A DNA stretch of 64,000 nt from assembly GCA_963721175.1 (NCBI GenBank), contig CAVRIG010000007.1, positions 310,001 to 374,000 of the forward strand. The letters run 5' to 3'. Position numbers and translations under genes: made by a program. Shown here in pieces: positions 8,839-17,343 of this stretch. The number at the start of each line of letters is the position of its first letter. Positions within the stretch are counted from its first letter, which is position 1. Under the pieces are notes generated by a model. It saw only the letters and a list, made by a program, of their open reading frames with translations. It did not search any database and was not told where the DNA came from. The stretch is from Aliishimia sp963721175. Its GTDB lineage: Bacteria; Pseudomonadota; Alphaproteobacteria; Rhodobacterales; Rhodobacteraceae.

Positions 8839-9612
8839 TCAGCCGGGCGCCGACGTCCTGGCGAGGATCTCTTCCATCGCCTCGATCCGGTCGGCTGGGG
8901 CGGGATGGGTCGCGAGGAAAGACGGACCGCGCCGCGGCGCCGCATCCTTCATGAGCCGCCAGAGTTCGAGCGCCTCGCGGGGCGCGTAGCCGGCGGAGGT
9001 CATCGTCTTCAGACCGTAGGCGTCCGCTTCCAGTTCGTGGGCGCGCGAGTAGGGCAGGAGCAGTCCAACCTGCGCGCCGATCCCGAGAGCGGCGGCGATC
9101 TCCGCCGCGTATTCGACATCTCCGAGGTTGAGAAGCTGCGCGATGATGCGCAGACCGGCATCCGTCGCGACCTGCGCGCTCATCCGTTCCTGAGCATGGT
9201 TGGCGGCAAGATGACCGATCTCGTGTCCGACGATGGCGGCAAGCTGGTCTGCGTTGGACACGAGGCCGAGCATGCCCTCGTGGACCCCGATCTTCCGCCC
9301 CGGAAGCACGAAGGCATTGGCCTCCGGCGACGCGAAGGCGCGCACTTCCCAAGCATCCGGCGCTTCGCCTGCCGCGACGAGGATCCGTTCGCTCACCTGG
9401 GCGAGCATGGCCTGCATCTCTGCGTTGCGCGATGGTGGAAGGTCTGCCTGGATCTGTTCCCAGGCCTGAAGGCCCATCGCCTCCACCTTTTCGTCGGAGA
9501 CGAGCGCGGGCGGGTCGTCGCAGCCAGACAGGCTCAGCGGGACCGTGGCGGCGACGCCGAGCACGAACCGGCGGCGCGACGTTCCGCACGTGCAATTGGT
9601 GCTCTTCAGCAT
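8839..9612 (-). CDS. M48-family metalloprotease lipoprotein
   Basis: 257 aa. N-terminus SRRRFVLGVAATVPLSLSGC combines a twin-arginine-like motif with a lipobox (LSGC), so the protein is probably a lipoprotein facing the periplasm. Zinc site HEIGHLAANH near residue 130, with the third ligand in the ELEAD segment (RAHELEADAYG) near 190 and the conserved HP in LATHPAPADRIEAM near the end. BepA/YfgC and LoiP-type proteases of this build do outer-membrane protein quality control. It stands alone between the ectoine operon and the second M24 gene. Confidence 0.85.
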   Translation of the reverse strand: MLKSTNCTCGTSRRRFVLGVAATVPLSLSGCDDPPALVSDEKVEAMGLQAWEQIQADLPPSRNAEMQAMLAQVSERILVAAGEAPDAWEVRAFASPEANAFVLPGRKIGVHEGMLGLVSNADQLAAIVGHEIGHLAANHAQERMSAQVATDAGLRIIAQLLNLGDVEYAAEIAAALGIGAQVGLLLPYSRAHELEADAYGLKTMTSAGYAPREALELWRLMKDAAPRRGPSFLATHPAPADRIEAMEEILARTSAPG

Positions 9613-9675
9613 ATCGGAAGAACCACCTTGCGATCGTTCGGTTCCAAGGGCGACCGGCGCCCGCGCGTGGAAGTT

Positions 9676-10827
9676 TTAGCGCACGATCAGGGTTTCGGGG
9701 GTTTGGGCGGTCAGCACCTCGGCGCCAGCGTCGGTCAGCAGAACGGTGTTGGATATGAAGTAGTCGGCGAACTCGGTGCCGGTGAACCAGGAATGGGCGT
9801 GGAAGGTCATACCGGCCTGCAACTCCAACTCCGAATTGGGCGCGAGGCCGGTGACGGCGGAGCCACCGGTCCAACTCGGCGGGAACCCGATGGAGACGAT
9901 ATAGCCGCAATGGTGCCGGTGATACTGGGGAAGCCCTGCCGAAGCCGCGATTTCGTGCCAGGCCGCATAGACCTCGCCGGCCTTCGCACCGGGTGTCAAC
10001 GCGGCACAGATTGCCTGCATCCCGCACATCGCAAGCTCCACTGTCCGCTCGGTCCCCGCAGGCGCGGTTCCGACATAGACGAGCCGGCCCATCGGTGCCT
10101 GGTACTTGCGGAACGACCCAGCCAATTCCAGAAACACGGCGTCTCCATTTGCGAAGCTGTCGCCGCACCAGGTCGTGTGCTCTTCGCCGAGGCGGGAGGT
10201 CGGGCGGATGAACGGTCCGAACCCCGGATATTCGCTGCCGGCGAGGATCATTGCACCGTGGCAGGCGGCCGAGACCTCGTAGTCGGTCGCCCTGTCGCGG
10301 ACTGCGTCGATGGCGGCGAGCATACCGGCATCCGCAGCCTGCGCGGCCTTGCGCGTGTAGTCCATCTCCAGCGGCGACTTGACGAGCCGCAGCCCGTCGA
10401 TCAGGCCCGAGGCGTCCTGCCACCGCGCACCCTTGCCTTTCGCACGAATGCCGTCGGCGACCCGCGGCGTCAGGAAAAGGCTGCGCATCTCCATCCCCAC
10501 TGTTGCATCCGCAAGCCCGGTCTCGAATAGAGCGCGCACGGCGAAATCCGCCACGTCCTCATGATCGGCATGGCCCAGAAACCGGGCGTTCGTCACCTGA
10601 TTGGCGATGGTGATCGCCTCCATCGCACGGGCAACCAGCACCATCTCGCCGTCGCGCGGCACGATCAGCAGGTGGCAGGCGAAAAAGCCCCAATGGTCCA
10701 ACCCGGTAAGGTAGTAGATGTTCTCCGGCAAGCTGACGACGATCCCGTCGAGTCCGGCATCGGCCATGCGATCCCGAACCCGCGAAAGCCGCGCATCAAG
10801 CTCATCCTTGGGGAATGGCGGGGTCAT
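9676..10827 (-). CDS. Second M24-fold hydrolase of the ectoine-hydrolase (EutD-like) subgroup
   Basis: 383 aa, same two-domain layout as DoeA. It shares the unusual active-site pattern: ELAGSFRKYQAPMGRLV replaces the metal-binding DxG...SDxTRT, and HHCGYIVSIGFPPSWTGG replaces the GHGIGxxxHE region, so a metal-dependent aminopeptidase is unlikely. It may hydrolyse ectoine, hydroxyectoine or another cyclic or N-acylated compound (inference). Start ATG 10827 with an AGGT-type site upstream. Upstream lies a 377-base gap and then a peptide-type ABC transporter on the same strand, but a hairpin and a small plus-strand gene lie between, so co-transcription is unlikely. Confidence 0.75.
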   Translation of the reverse strand: MTPPFPKDELDARLSRVRDRMADAGLDGIVVSLPENIYYLTGLDHWGFFACHLLIVPRDGEMVLVARAMEAITIANQVTNARFLGHADHEDVADFAVRALFETGLADATVGMEMRSLFLTPRVADGIRAKGKGARWQDASGLIDGLRLVKSPLEMDYTRKAAQAADAGMLAAIDAVRDRATDYEVSAACHGAMILAGSEYPGFGPFIRPTSRLGEEHTTWCGDSFANGDAVFLELAGSFRKYQAPMGRLVYVGTAPAGTERTVELAMCGMQAICAALTPGAKAGEVYAAWHEIAASAGLPQYHRHHCGYIVSIGFPPSWTGGSAVTGLAPNSELELQAGMTFHAHSWFTGTEFADYFISNTVLLTDAGAEVLTAQTPETLIVR

Positions 10828-11204
10828 GAGTGTTACCTGTCCGAAAGCACACGTGGTGGGGGAAATCGCAACAATCGATCGTTCCGGCTGCGATCCTAGC
10901 GTCGTCGGCATCAAGGGAGTGTCAGGAAGGGTCAGAAAATTGCCTGCAACCGACATCGCATTCGCGGGCGTCACGAGGCGACACAGGGACCGCAACTCCC
11001 GCCGAGGTAGTGGCCGCGCGGTTAACACGGCGTAAACGCTCTGGATCCGAAAAAGAGCTATGCAATCAGGGACATAGGGGACGTCTAAAATTGCATGGAT
11101 ATTGTGCGAAATGGCTATTGCAAAACTCAAATGCGCACACTAGGTGCCGTCTATACCGGGGACGCGATCCCTTCCAATCCACTCTCCGTTCTATGGAGGC
11201 CAAG
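10828..11204. other. 377-base intergenic region
   Basis: Holds the promoter region of the M24 gene (leftward) and of the 41-codon gene (rightward). Reading frames across it have no start with a ribosome site and look like noise. A GCGTAAACGCT-type near-palindrome lies around 11030-11041. I see nothing else. Confidence 0.5.
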
Positions 11205-11330
11205 ATGCTGACACGTGACGAACTCATCCGCGAATACGAAGCGCGCCGTCGTGGTGGTCTGCCTGGCCTTCTGCTGATGTACGCGACGATCGTGGGGACG
11301 CTGCTGGCCACCGCCGCCGCAATGGTGTGA
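11205..11330 (+). CDS. 41-aa single-span membrane peptide, unknown function
   Basis: The ATG at 11205 has GGAGG 5 bases upstream. The peptide has a charged N-terminus (MLTRDELIREYEARRRGG) and a hydrophobic tail (LLLMYATIVGTLLATAAAMV) long enough to cross the membrane once; positive charges precede the span, which suggests the N-terminus stays in the cytoplasm. A strong hairpin follows the stop by 4 bases. Good start signal, clean end and terminator argue that it is real; I do not recognise it. Confidence 0.6.
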   Translation: MLTRDELIREYEARRRGGLPGLLLMYATIVGTLLATAAAMV

Positions 11331-11334
11331 TGCA

Positions 11335-11357
11335 CCGGCGCGCGCGATGCGCGCCGG
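11335..11357. terminator. GC-rich hairpin after the 41-codon gene
   Basis: CCGGCGCGC (11335-11343) and GCGCGCCGG (11349-11357) form a perfect 9-base stem with a 5-base loop. No T-run follows on either strand, so its strength as an intrinsic terminator is uncertain. It also faces the end of the leftward ABC operon. Confidence 0.5.
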
Positions 11358-11399
11358 CCTGATCAGACTGTCCGCCCGATTCGAACGACTAGCCGCAGA

Positions 11400-13070
11400 T
11401 CAGACATCTGCGGCTTCGCCGACGTTGTCGACGCCGCGTTCTTCCAGAAGCGTGGTCAGCCAGTTCGGATCCATCTCGGGGACGGACGACAGCAGAAGAT
11501 CGGTGTAGGGGTGGTGCGGGGGTGTGAACATCTCGTCCTTCGGGCCCTGTTCCACAACCTTGCCGTGCTGCATGACCACCACTTCGTCCGCGATCGCGCG
11601 CACCGTCGCGAGGTCGTGGGTGATGAACATGTAGGCCAGGTGCAGCTCCCGCTGCAATCTGTCCAGAAGTCGCAGGATGCCTTCGGCCACCAGCTGGTCC
11701 AGCGCCGAGGTCACCTCGTCGCAGATGATGAAGGTGGGCTCGGCCGCCAGCGCCCGCGCGATCCCGATCCGCTGCTTCTGCCCGCCCGACAGCTCCGGCG
11801 GGTAGCGGTAGTAGTATTTCGACGGCTCGAGCTCGATCAGATCCAGCAGCTCGTCGACCCGGTGCTTCAGTTCCGTCCCTTGCAGCCCGGAGTAGAACTG
11901 CGCGGGGCGACCGATGATCTCGCTGATCCGCACCTTGGGATTGAGCGCGGTGTCCGCCATCTGGTAGATCATCTGGCTTTGCCGCAGCTGCTCCTTGGAG
12001 CGGTCGGTGTACTTCGGCGGAAGTGGTTCGCCCTTGAAGAGGATCTGGCCCTTGGAGGGCGGCAACAGCCCCGTGATGCAGCGCGCGGTGGTCGATTTGC
12101 CGGAACCTGATTCGCCCACGACGGCGACGGTCATGCCCTGGTAGATGTCGAATGACACGTCGTCCAGAACCTTGATCCCGCCGGTATAGGCCGCGTCCAC
12201 GTTCTGCACCGAAATGAGCGGCGTTTCGTTCGCCGGGCGTTCCTTCTGATCCCGCTTGAAGCTGCGCACCGCCCAGAGCGACTTGGTGTAGTCCTCCTTG
12301 GGGCTCTTCAGCATCTGCTCGGTCGGCGCTTCCTCGACCTCCGAACCCCTGAGCAGCACCTTGATCGTGTCGGCCATCTGCGCCACGACGGCGAGGTCGT
12401 GGGTGATGTAGAGCGCTGCCGTGTCGAACTGGTCCACGATGTCGCGGATCGCGGCCAGCACCTCGATCTGGGTGGTCACGTCGAGCGCGGTCGTAGGCTC
12501 GTCGAAGATGATGAGGTCGGGCCGGCAGGACATCGCCATCGCCGTCATCGCGCGCTGCAACTGACCGCCGGACACCTGGTGAGGATAGCGGAAGCCGATC
12601 TCCTCCGGGTTTGGCAGGCGTAGGCGCTTGTAGAGCTCGATCGCGTCCTCCTGTGCCGCCATCCGCTTCTTGAGCCGGTATTGCAGCGGCGCCTCCGTAT
12701 ACTGGTCGATCAGCTTGTGCGCCGGGTTGAAGGAGGCCGCTGCCGATTGCGCGACATAGGCGATGCGCGAGCCCCGGAGCGCCCGCTTCTCGCCTTCGGT
12801 GGAGGTCGTGAGCTCGATCCCGTCGAACTCGATTGACGATCCTTCGGCAATGCGGGTTCCGTCCCGGGCATAGCCCATCGCGGCGGCACCGATGGTGGAC
12901 TTGCCCGCCCCGGATTCGCCGATCAGGCCCATGACCTCGCCCCGGTGCAGGGTCAGGTCGACGCCCTTGATGATCGGCACCCAGGTCTCCCCGGTGAAGC
13001 CGTCGATCTTGAGGTCCTGGATCTTGAGCAGGACCGATTTCTCGTTACTTGGCATGAGTTTCTGTTGCAT
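11400..13070 (-). CDS. Peptide-type ABC transporter, fused double ATPase (DppD-DppF type)
   Basis: 556 aa holding two full ABC domains. First: Walker A GESGAGKSTIGAAA near residue 55, signature SGGQLQRA near 165, Walker B LIIFDEPTTALD. Second: GESGSGKSTTARCI near 315, LSGGQKQRIGIARAL near 435, FIICDEVTSALD. Such fusions energise uptake of peptides, opines or similar solutes through the two permeases encoded just upstream. Last gene of the operon, 6 bases after the DppC-like permease. Confidence 0.9.
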   Translation of the reverse strand: MQQKLMPSNEKSVLLKIQDLKIDGFTGETWVPIIKGVDLTLHRGEVMGLIGESGAGKSTIGAAAMGYARDGTRIAEGSSIEFDGIELTTSTEGEKRALRGSRIAYVAQSAAASFNPAHKLIDQYTEAPLQYRLKKRMAAQEDAIELYKRLRLPNPEEIGFRYPHQVSGGQLQRAMTAMAMSCRPDLIIFDEPTTALDVTTQIEVLAAIRDIVDQFDTAALYITHDLAVVAQMADTIKVLLRGSEVEEAPTEQMLKSPKEDYTKSLWAVRSFKRDQKERPANETPLISVQNVDAAYTGGIKVLDDVSFDIYQGMTVAVVGESGSGKSTTARCITGLLPPSKGQILFKGEPLPPKYTDRSKEQLRQSQMIYQMADTALNPKVRISEIIGRPAQFYSGLQGTELKHRVDELLDLIELEPSKYYYRYPPELSGGQKQRIGIARALAAEPTFIICDEVTSALDQLVAEGILRLLDRLQRELHLAYMFITHDLATVRAIADEVVVMQHGKVVEQGPKDEMFTPPHHPYTDLLLSSVPEMDPNWLTTLLEERGVDNVGEAADV

Positions 13071-13076
13071 GGATCA

Positions 13077-14138
13077 TTACTCCTTGATGCCGGAGGATCG
13101 CCACAGCATCCAGTCGACGACGAAATTGACCGCGACGGTCAAGAGTGCGATGGCCGCGGCGGGTATGAGGGGTGTGATTTCGCCGAACGAAATCAACGTC
13201 GCATTCTCGCGCACCATCGAGCCCCAGTCCGCGGTGGGCGGCTGGATGCCGAGCCCGAGGAAGCTCAGGCCGGCGACGAGCAGGAACACGAAGCAGAATT
13301 CCAGTCCGAACTCCGCGATCAGCGGCGCCGTCGAGTTGGGCAGGATCTCCCTGCGGATCAGGTACCAGTCACCTTCACCGCGCAGCTTCGCCGCCTCGAT
13401 ATAGTCCATGACGACGACGTTGCCGGCGACCGCGCGGGTCAGGCGAAAGACGCGCGGCGCATAGATGATCGCGACGGCGACGATGATTACGATCGTCTGC
13501 GGCCCGAAGATGGACAGCATCAGCAGCGCGAAGATCAGCGACGGGATCGACATGATCACGTCGGCAAAGCGCCCCATGAGCTGGTCGAACCAACCGCCCT
13601 TGGTTGCTGCCAGCAACCCTCCGAGCGCGCCCATGAAGAAGGCCGCCAGCGTCGCCAGCAGCGCCAGCCCCACCGTGTTGCGCGCCCCGTAGATGATGCG
13701 GCTGAACATGTCGCGGCCCAACTGGTCGGCGCCGAGCAGCATGTTCGAATCGGCCGGCGCGAAGGCCGAGGAAATCACCTCTGCCTCGCCGTAAGGAGCG
13801 ATCCACGGCGCGAAGATGCCCGCGATCGCGTAGGTGAAGATCACGAACATCCCGAACGCCGCGGTCAGCGGCGCGGTCTTCAGTTCCTTGGAGAGGTTGG
13901 TGGGCGCGATGACCATCAGGAACTCGCGGAAGCAGTAGGACACGCCCGCCGCGAAGGCCAGGGCTGCCGCTGCGATGGCGATGAATCGCAGCGACGGAAC
14001 TCCGCCGATGATCGCCAGCACGAAGGAAATCAGCGTCAGCGAGAACAGGGTCATGAAGGCACCCTGACGCTGATAGTAAGCCGCGAGGCTCGACGCGATG
14101 ATCAGGAAGGCGAAGTAGAGTATGACAAAAACGCTCAT
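13077..14138 (-). CDS. ABC transporter permease, DppC/OppC type
   Basis: 353 aa. The permease core has the EAA-like segment DYIEAAKLRGEGDWYLIRREILPN near residue 240 and several hydrophobic spans. The first 90 or so residues form an extra hydrophobic region (three spans before the usual DppC start at LSKELKTAPLTAAFG), longer than standard DppC. Lies between the DppB-like permease and the ATPase in a tight operon. Confidence 0.88.
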   Translation of the reverse strand: MSVFVILYFAFLIIASSLAAYYQRQGAFMTLFSLTLISFVLAIIGGVPSLRFIAIAAAALAFAAGVSYCFREFLMVIAPTNLSKELKTAPLTAAFGMFVIFTYAIAGIFAPWIAPYGEAEVISSAFAPADSNMLLGADQLGRDMFSRIIYGARNTVGLALLATLAAFFMGALGGLLAATKGGWFDQLMGRFADVIMSIPSLIFALLMLSIFGPQTIVIIVAVAIIYAPRVFRLTRAVAGNVVVMDYIEAAKLRGEGDWYLIRREILPNSTAPLIAEFGLEFCFVFLLVAGLSFLGLGIQPPTADWGSMVRENATLISFGEITPLIPAAAIALLTVAVNFVVDWMLWRSSGIKE

Positions 14139-14151
14139 GTGTTCGCCCTCC

Positions 14152-15108
14152 TTATTTCGGATGCCGCAAGCGCGGGTTGGTCAGGATGGCGCCCACGTCT
14201 GCTGCAAGGTTCAGCAGGATGAAGGTCGCCGCGAAGATCAGGCAGCAGGCCTGGACGATCGGGAAGTCGCGCTTGCTGACCGCGTCCACCAGCGCCTGGC
14301 CGATGCCGGGGTAGACGAACACGACCTCCACCAGCACCACGCCGGTGATGAGATAGGCGAGGTTCAGCGCGATCACGTTGATGATCGGGGCCCAGGCGTT
14401 GGGCAGTGCGTGCTTCACGATCACCTTCCACGGTGGCGCCCCCTTCAACCGCGCCATCTCGATATAGGGCGAGGCGAGCAGGTTGATGATCGCTGCCCGC
14501 GTCATCCGCATCATGTGCGCGGTGACCACGAGGACGAGGGTCAGCGCCGGCAGGAAGGTCCGGTGCAGCAGTTCGCCGAAGGACATGCCCGCGCTCAGGC
14601 TTGCGATCGCGGGAAACATGCTGGCCTTGACCGCGAGGTAGAGGATCAGGATGTAGCCCAGGAAGAACTCCGGGCTGGAAATCGATGTCAGCGTCAGCAC
14701 GTTGGCCACGCGGTCGAAGAGCGTGTTGCGCAGGAGTGCCACGATGATCCCCAGCGTGATCGCGAAGGGCACCGCGATGGCGGCCGCGTAGGCGGCGAGG
14801 AACAGCGTGTTGATGAAGCGTTCGGTGATGATCGAACTCACCCGTTCGCCCGAGATGATCGACTCGCCGAAATTGCCGGTCACGGCACCACCGAGCCACT
14901 CGAAATATCGCACGAATGCGGGCTTGTTCAGCCCCATCTGTTCGCGCAGCGCGGCCAGGTTGTCCTCGGTCGCGCCCTGGCCCAGCACGGCCTGGGCGAT
15001 ATCGCCCGGCAGCAGTTCGACCATGAAGAAGATGATGACCGAAATGACAAGAAGCGTGATCAGACCGAAGCCGAGACGCTTTGCCACCAGTCCTAGTATG
15101 TCACCCAT
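14152..15108 (-). CDS. ABC transporter permease, DppB/OppB type
   Basis: 318 aa with the family's first span (RLGFGLITLLVISVIIFFMVELLPGD), LREQMGLNKP near residue 55 and the EAA-like loop EMARLKGAPPWKVIVKHALPNAW near 215. Inner-membrane partner of the DppC-like protein. Spaced about 128 bases from the solute-binding gene, a gap that contains a strong hairpin. Confidence 0.9.
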   Translation of the reverse strand: MGDILGLVAKRLGFGLITLLVISVIIFFMVELLPGDIAQAVLGQGATEDNLAALREQMGLNKPAFVRYFEWLGGAVTGNFGESIISGERVSSIITERFINTLFLAAYAAAIAVPFAITLGIIVALLRNTLFDRVANVLTLTSISSPEFFLGYILILYLAVKASMFPAIASLSAGMSFGELLHRTFLPALTLVLVVTAHMMRMTRAAIINLLASPYIEMARLKGAPPWKVIVKHALPNAWAPIINVIALNLAYLITGVVLVEVVFVYPGIGQALVDAVSKRDFPIVQACCLIFAATFILLNLAADVGAILTNPRLRHPK

Positions 15109-15203
15109 GACTATCCCCGTTCGTTTGGGCCCTCAGGGCCTCGTTTTCTGCTCTGCCGGGACTTTCAGGGTTGCGGCACTCTGACGACCCGGCCGAAGCG
15201 GCA

Positions 15204-15227
15204 GGGCCCCGGACATTGCCGGGGCCC
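15204..15227 (-). other. Intercistronic hairpin between binding-protein and permease genes
   Basis: GGGCCCCGG (15204-15212) and CCGGGGCCC (15219-15227) make a perfect 9-base stem with a 6-base loop, starting 9 bases after the binding-protein stop. No T-run follows in the direction of transcription. Known role of such elements in ABC operons: protecting the upstream mRNA or partly stopping transcription, so that the binding protein is made in excess. Confidence 0.65.
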
Positions 15228-15236
15228 CTCCTTCTT

Positions 15237-16847
15237 CTAGGCGTCGGTGAACCACCAACGGCTTGCCGCGCGGGCGCCGTCGTTCTCCCAACTTGCCGCC
15301 AATTCCTCCGGGGTGCCGACATTGGCCCGGTTCGCATAGACGAAGTTGTTGAAGAACGGGATGATCGTGCCGCCGTCGTCGCGCGCCAGCATCGCCATTT
15401 CGCGGTACATCTCCGCGCGCAGCTCCTGGTCGAGCTCCGCCTTGGCCTCGAGCAGCAATTCGTTGAACCGCTCGTTCTGCCAGCGGCTCTCGTTCCAGGC
15501 CGCGTCGGACTTGTAGGCCAGCGTGTACATCACGTCCGGTGTCGGGCGTGCGCCCCAGCTGACCAGCGTGAACGGCTTCACCAGCCAGACGTCCGAGTAG
15601 TAGCCGTCGTTCGGCTCCCGAACGACCTTCACGTTGATCCCGGCAGCCTTGGCGTGCTCGGCATAGAGCACGGCCATGTCGACCGCGCCGGTATAGACGC
15701 TGTCGGCGGTGCTCAGGTTGACCGACAAGCCCTCGGCGCCGGCCTTCTTCAGCAGCGACTTCGCCTCGTCGGGATCATAGTCGCGCTGCGGGATGTCGTC
15801 GGGCCAGTAGGGCTGGGCCGGCGAATGGTGGAAGTCGTTGGCCTTGGTGGCCGCGCCGAAGGTGATCTTTTCGATGATGTCGTCGCGGTTCATGGCGAGC
15901 TTCAGCGCGTTGCGCACGTCCACGTTGTCGAAGGGCGGCGTGTCGCAGTGCATCGGCATCGTGATCGCGCCGGCGGAGGGCACGTTGTGGATCACGATGT
16001 TCGGATCCCGCTGCAGCAACGCCATGGTCTTCAGCTCGATCAGCGACACCGCGTGCACGTCGCCGGTGACCAGAGCCGTCTGGCGCGCGTTGGGATCGTT
16101 GAGCGTGATCATCTCGACGGTGTCGAAATAGGCGCCATCGCGGTGCCAGCCGTCATGGCGGCTGAGCGTGAACTGAACGCCGAATTCGCCGAAGTCGATC
16201 TTGTAGGGACCGGAGCCGTCGCCCGACTTCCATTCGATCGTGCCGTCGTCATTCGCCGGGCAGATCGCGAAATGGTAGTCGGTCATCAGCCAGGGCAGGT
16301 CGGCATTGCCGCCGGCGAGCGTGAAGACCACGGTATGGTCGCCGTCCTTGGTGATGTCGACCACGTCCGACAGCAGCGCCTTCGCCGCGGACGTCGAATC
16401 GTCGCCGCGATGGTGGTTGAACGACGCGATGACATCATCCGCCGTGACGGGCTTGCCACTGTGGAACGTCGCGTTCTGGTTGATTTCGAACGTCCATTGC
16501 GACGCGTCCTCGCTCGCTTCCCAGCTGTCGGCCAGGTCGGGGCCGAGCGAGCCGTCGCCCATGATCATGGTGAGGTAGCTGCGGTGCGTGTGGGCGAGGA
16601 AGATCATCACGCGGGTCACGTAGGTGCCCGGATCATGCGTGTCGGACGTGTTCCCGTCGTGGATGCCCCAGCGGAACGTGCCGCCGGATTTCGGCTGCGC
16701 TGCGGCCTTGGTGGTCCAGAGACCGGTCGCGGCCGACATGGAAAGGCCGGCCGCCATCGAATAGTGCATGAAGCTCCGGCGCGAGATCCGGCCCAATCGG
16801 GCTTCCTCGGCGAGCCTGTCGATCATATTTTGGTCTTTTTTGGTCAT
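15237..16847 (-). CDS. Tat-exported solute-binding protein, SBP_bac_5 (peptide/nickel) family
   Basis: 536 aa periplasmic protein. The N-terminus has a twin-arginine signal (RISRRSFMHYSMAAGL ... AAAQP), then GGTFRWGIHDGN, the family segment LGPDLADSWEASEDASQWTFEI near residue 95, and TFHSGKPVTADDV. Captures the solute for the DppBC-like permeases downstream; the substrate (peptide, opine, quaternary amine) cannot be told from sequence. Start ATG 16847 has GGAGG 4-5 bases upstream; an ATG at 16871 in frame has no such site. Confidence 0.88.
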   Translation of the reverse strand: MTKKDQNMIDRLAEEARLGRISRRSFMHYSMAAGLSMSAATGLWTTKAAAQPKSGGTFRWGIHDGNTSDTHDPGTYVTRVMIFLAHTHRSYLTMIMGDGSLGPDLADSWEASEDASQWTFEINQNATFHSGKPVTADDVIASFNHHRGDDSTSAAKALLSDVVDITKDGDHTVVFTLAGGNADLPWLMTDYHFAICPANDDGTIEWKSGDGSGPYKIDFGEFGVQFTLSRHDGWHRDGAYFDTVEMITLNDPNARQTALVTGDVHAVSLIELKTMALLQRDPNIVIHNVPSAGAITMPMHCDTPPFDNVDVRNALKLAMNRDDIIEKITFGAATKANDFHHSPAQPYWPDDIPQRDYDPDEAKSLLKKAGAEGLSVNLSTADSVYTGAVDMAVLYAEHAKAAGINVKVVREPNDGYYSDVWLVKPFTLVSWGARPTPDVMYTLAYKSDAAWNESRWQNERFNELLLEAKAELDQELRAEMYREMAMLARDDGGTIIPFFNNFVYANRANVGTPEELAASWENDGARAASRWWFTDA

Positions 16848-17343
16848 GATACCTCCGTGACCTGACTTCATCAGGTTGCGGTTCCCTCTGGGAACTTCGG
16901 CAACCCTACTCCCTGTGCGTGTCTGCGGTATACCCGCATCGACATGTCCTATCGAAGCACGAACTTGGCGCGGTATCTACCCAAAATGACAGAATAATTC
17001 CGCCCCAAACCGGCATTTGCGGTCTGCGCCTCCGGTTGCGCGGCCATGGAACCGGCCATCTCGGCGCTGCGCACTTGCTGCGATGGGAGCGAGTGCCGAT
17101 CCGGATTCTTCTCCTGCTTTCATGGGTTTGCGGAGCTGTTCGAAATGCCGTGTCAGGTTGCGTGCGGTTCCGGAGAGTGGGCATGGCCCGACCAGATCGC
17201 CGGTGTCGCGGAGCCGGTCCGGTGTGCGCCGGATACCACGGGGAGTAGAATCGGAACGTGCGGCGATGAGCTTTCGCATTCCGCGGCAACCGGGCATAGA
17301 AGGTGCAGGACACGCGCGCAGCGGCGCGCCAGGGAGGCACCTC
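16848..17343. other. 496-base intergenic region between divergent ABC operon and kbl
   Basis: Must hold the promoters of the leftward ABC operon and rightward kbl-tdh. Reading frames here on both strands are Arg/Pro/Cys-rich noise without ribosome sites. I looked for a glycine-riboswitch-like core upstream of kbl and did not find one. Confidence 0.5.

Noticed and set aside
12945..14222. Plus-strand frame of about 425 codons rich in Arg, Asp and Gln
   Set aside because: Shadow of the permease genes on the other strand.
17090..17343. Glycine riboswitch in front of kbl-tdh
   Set aside because: I could not find the conserved gcvT-type core; the region shows no convincing paired aptamer.
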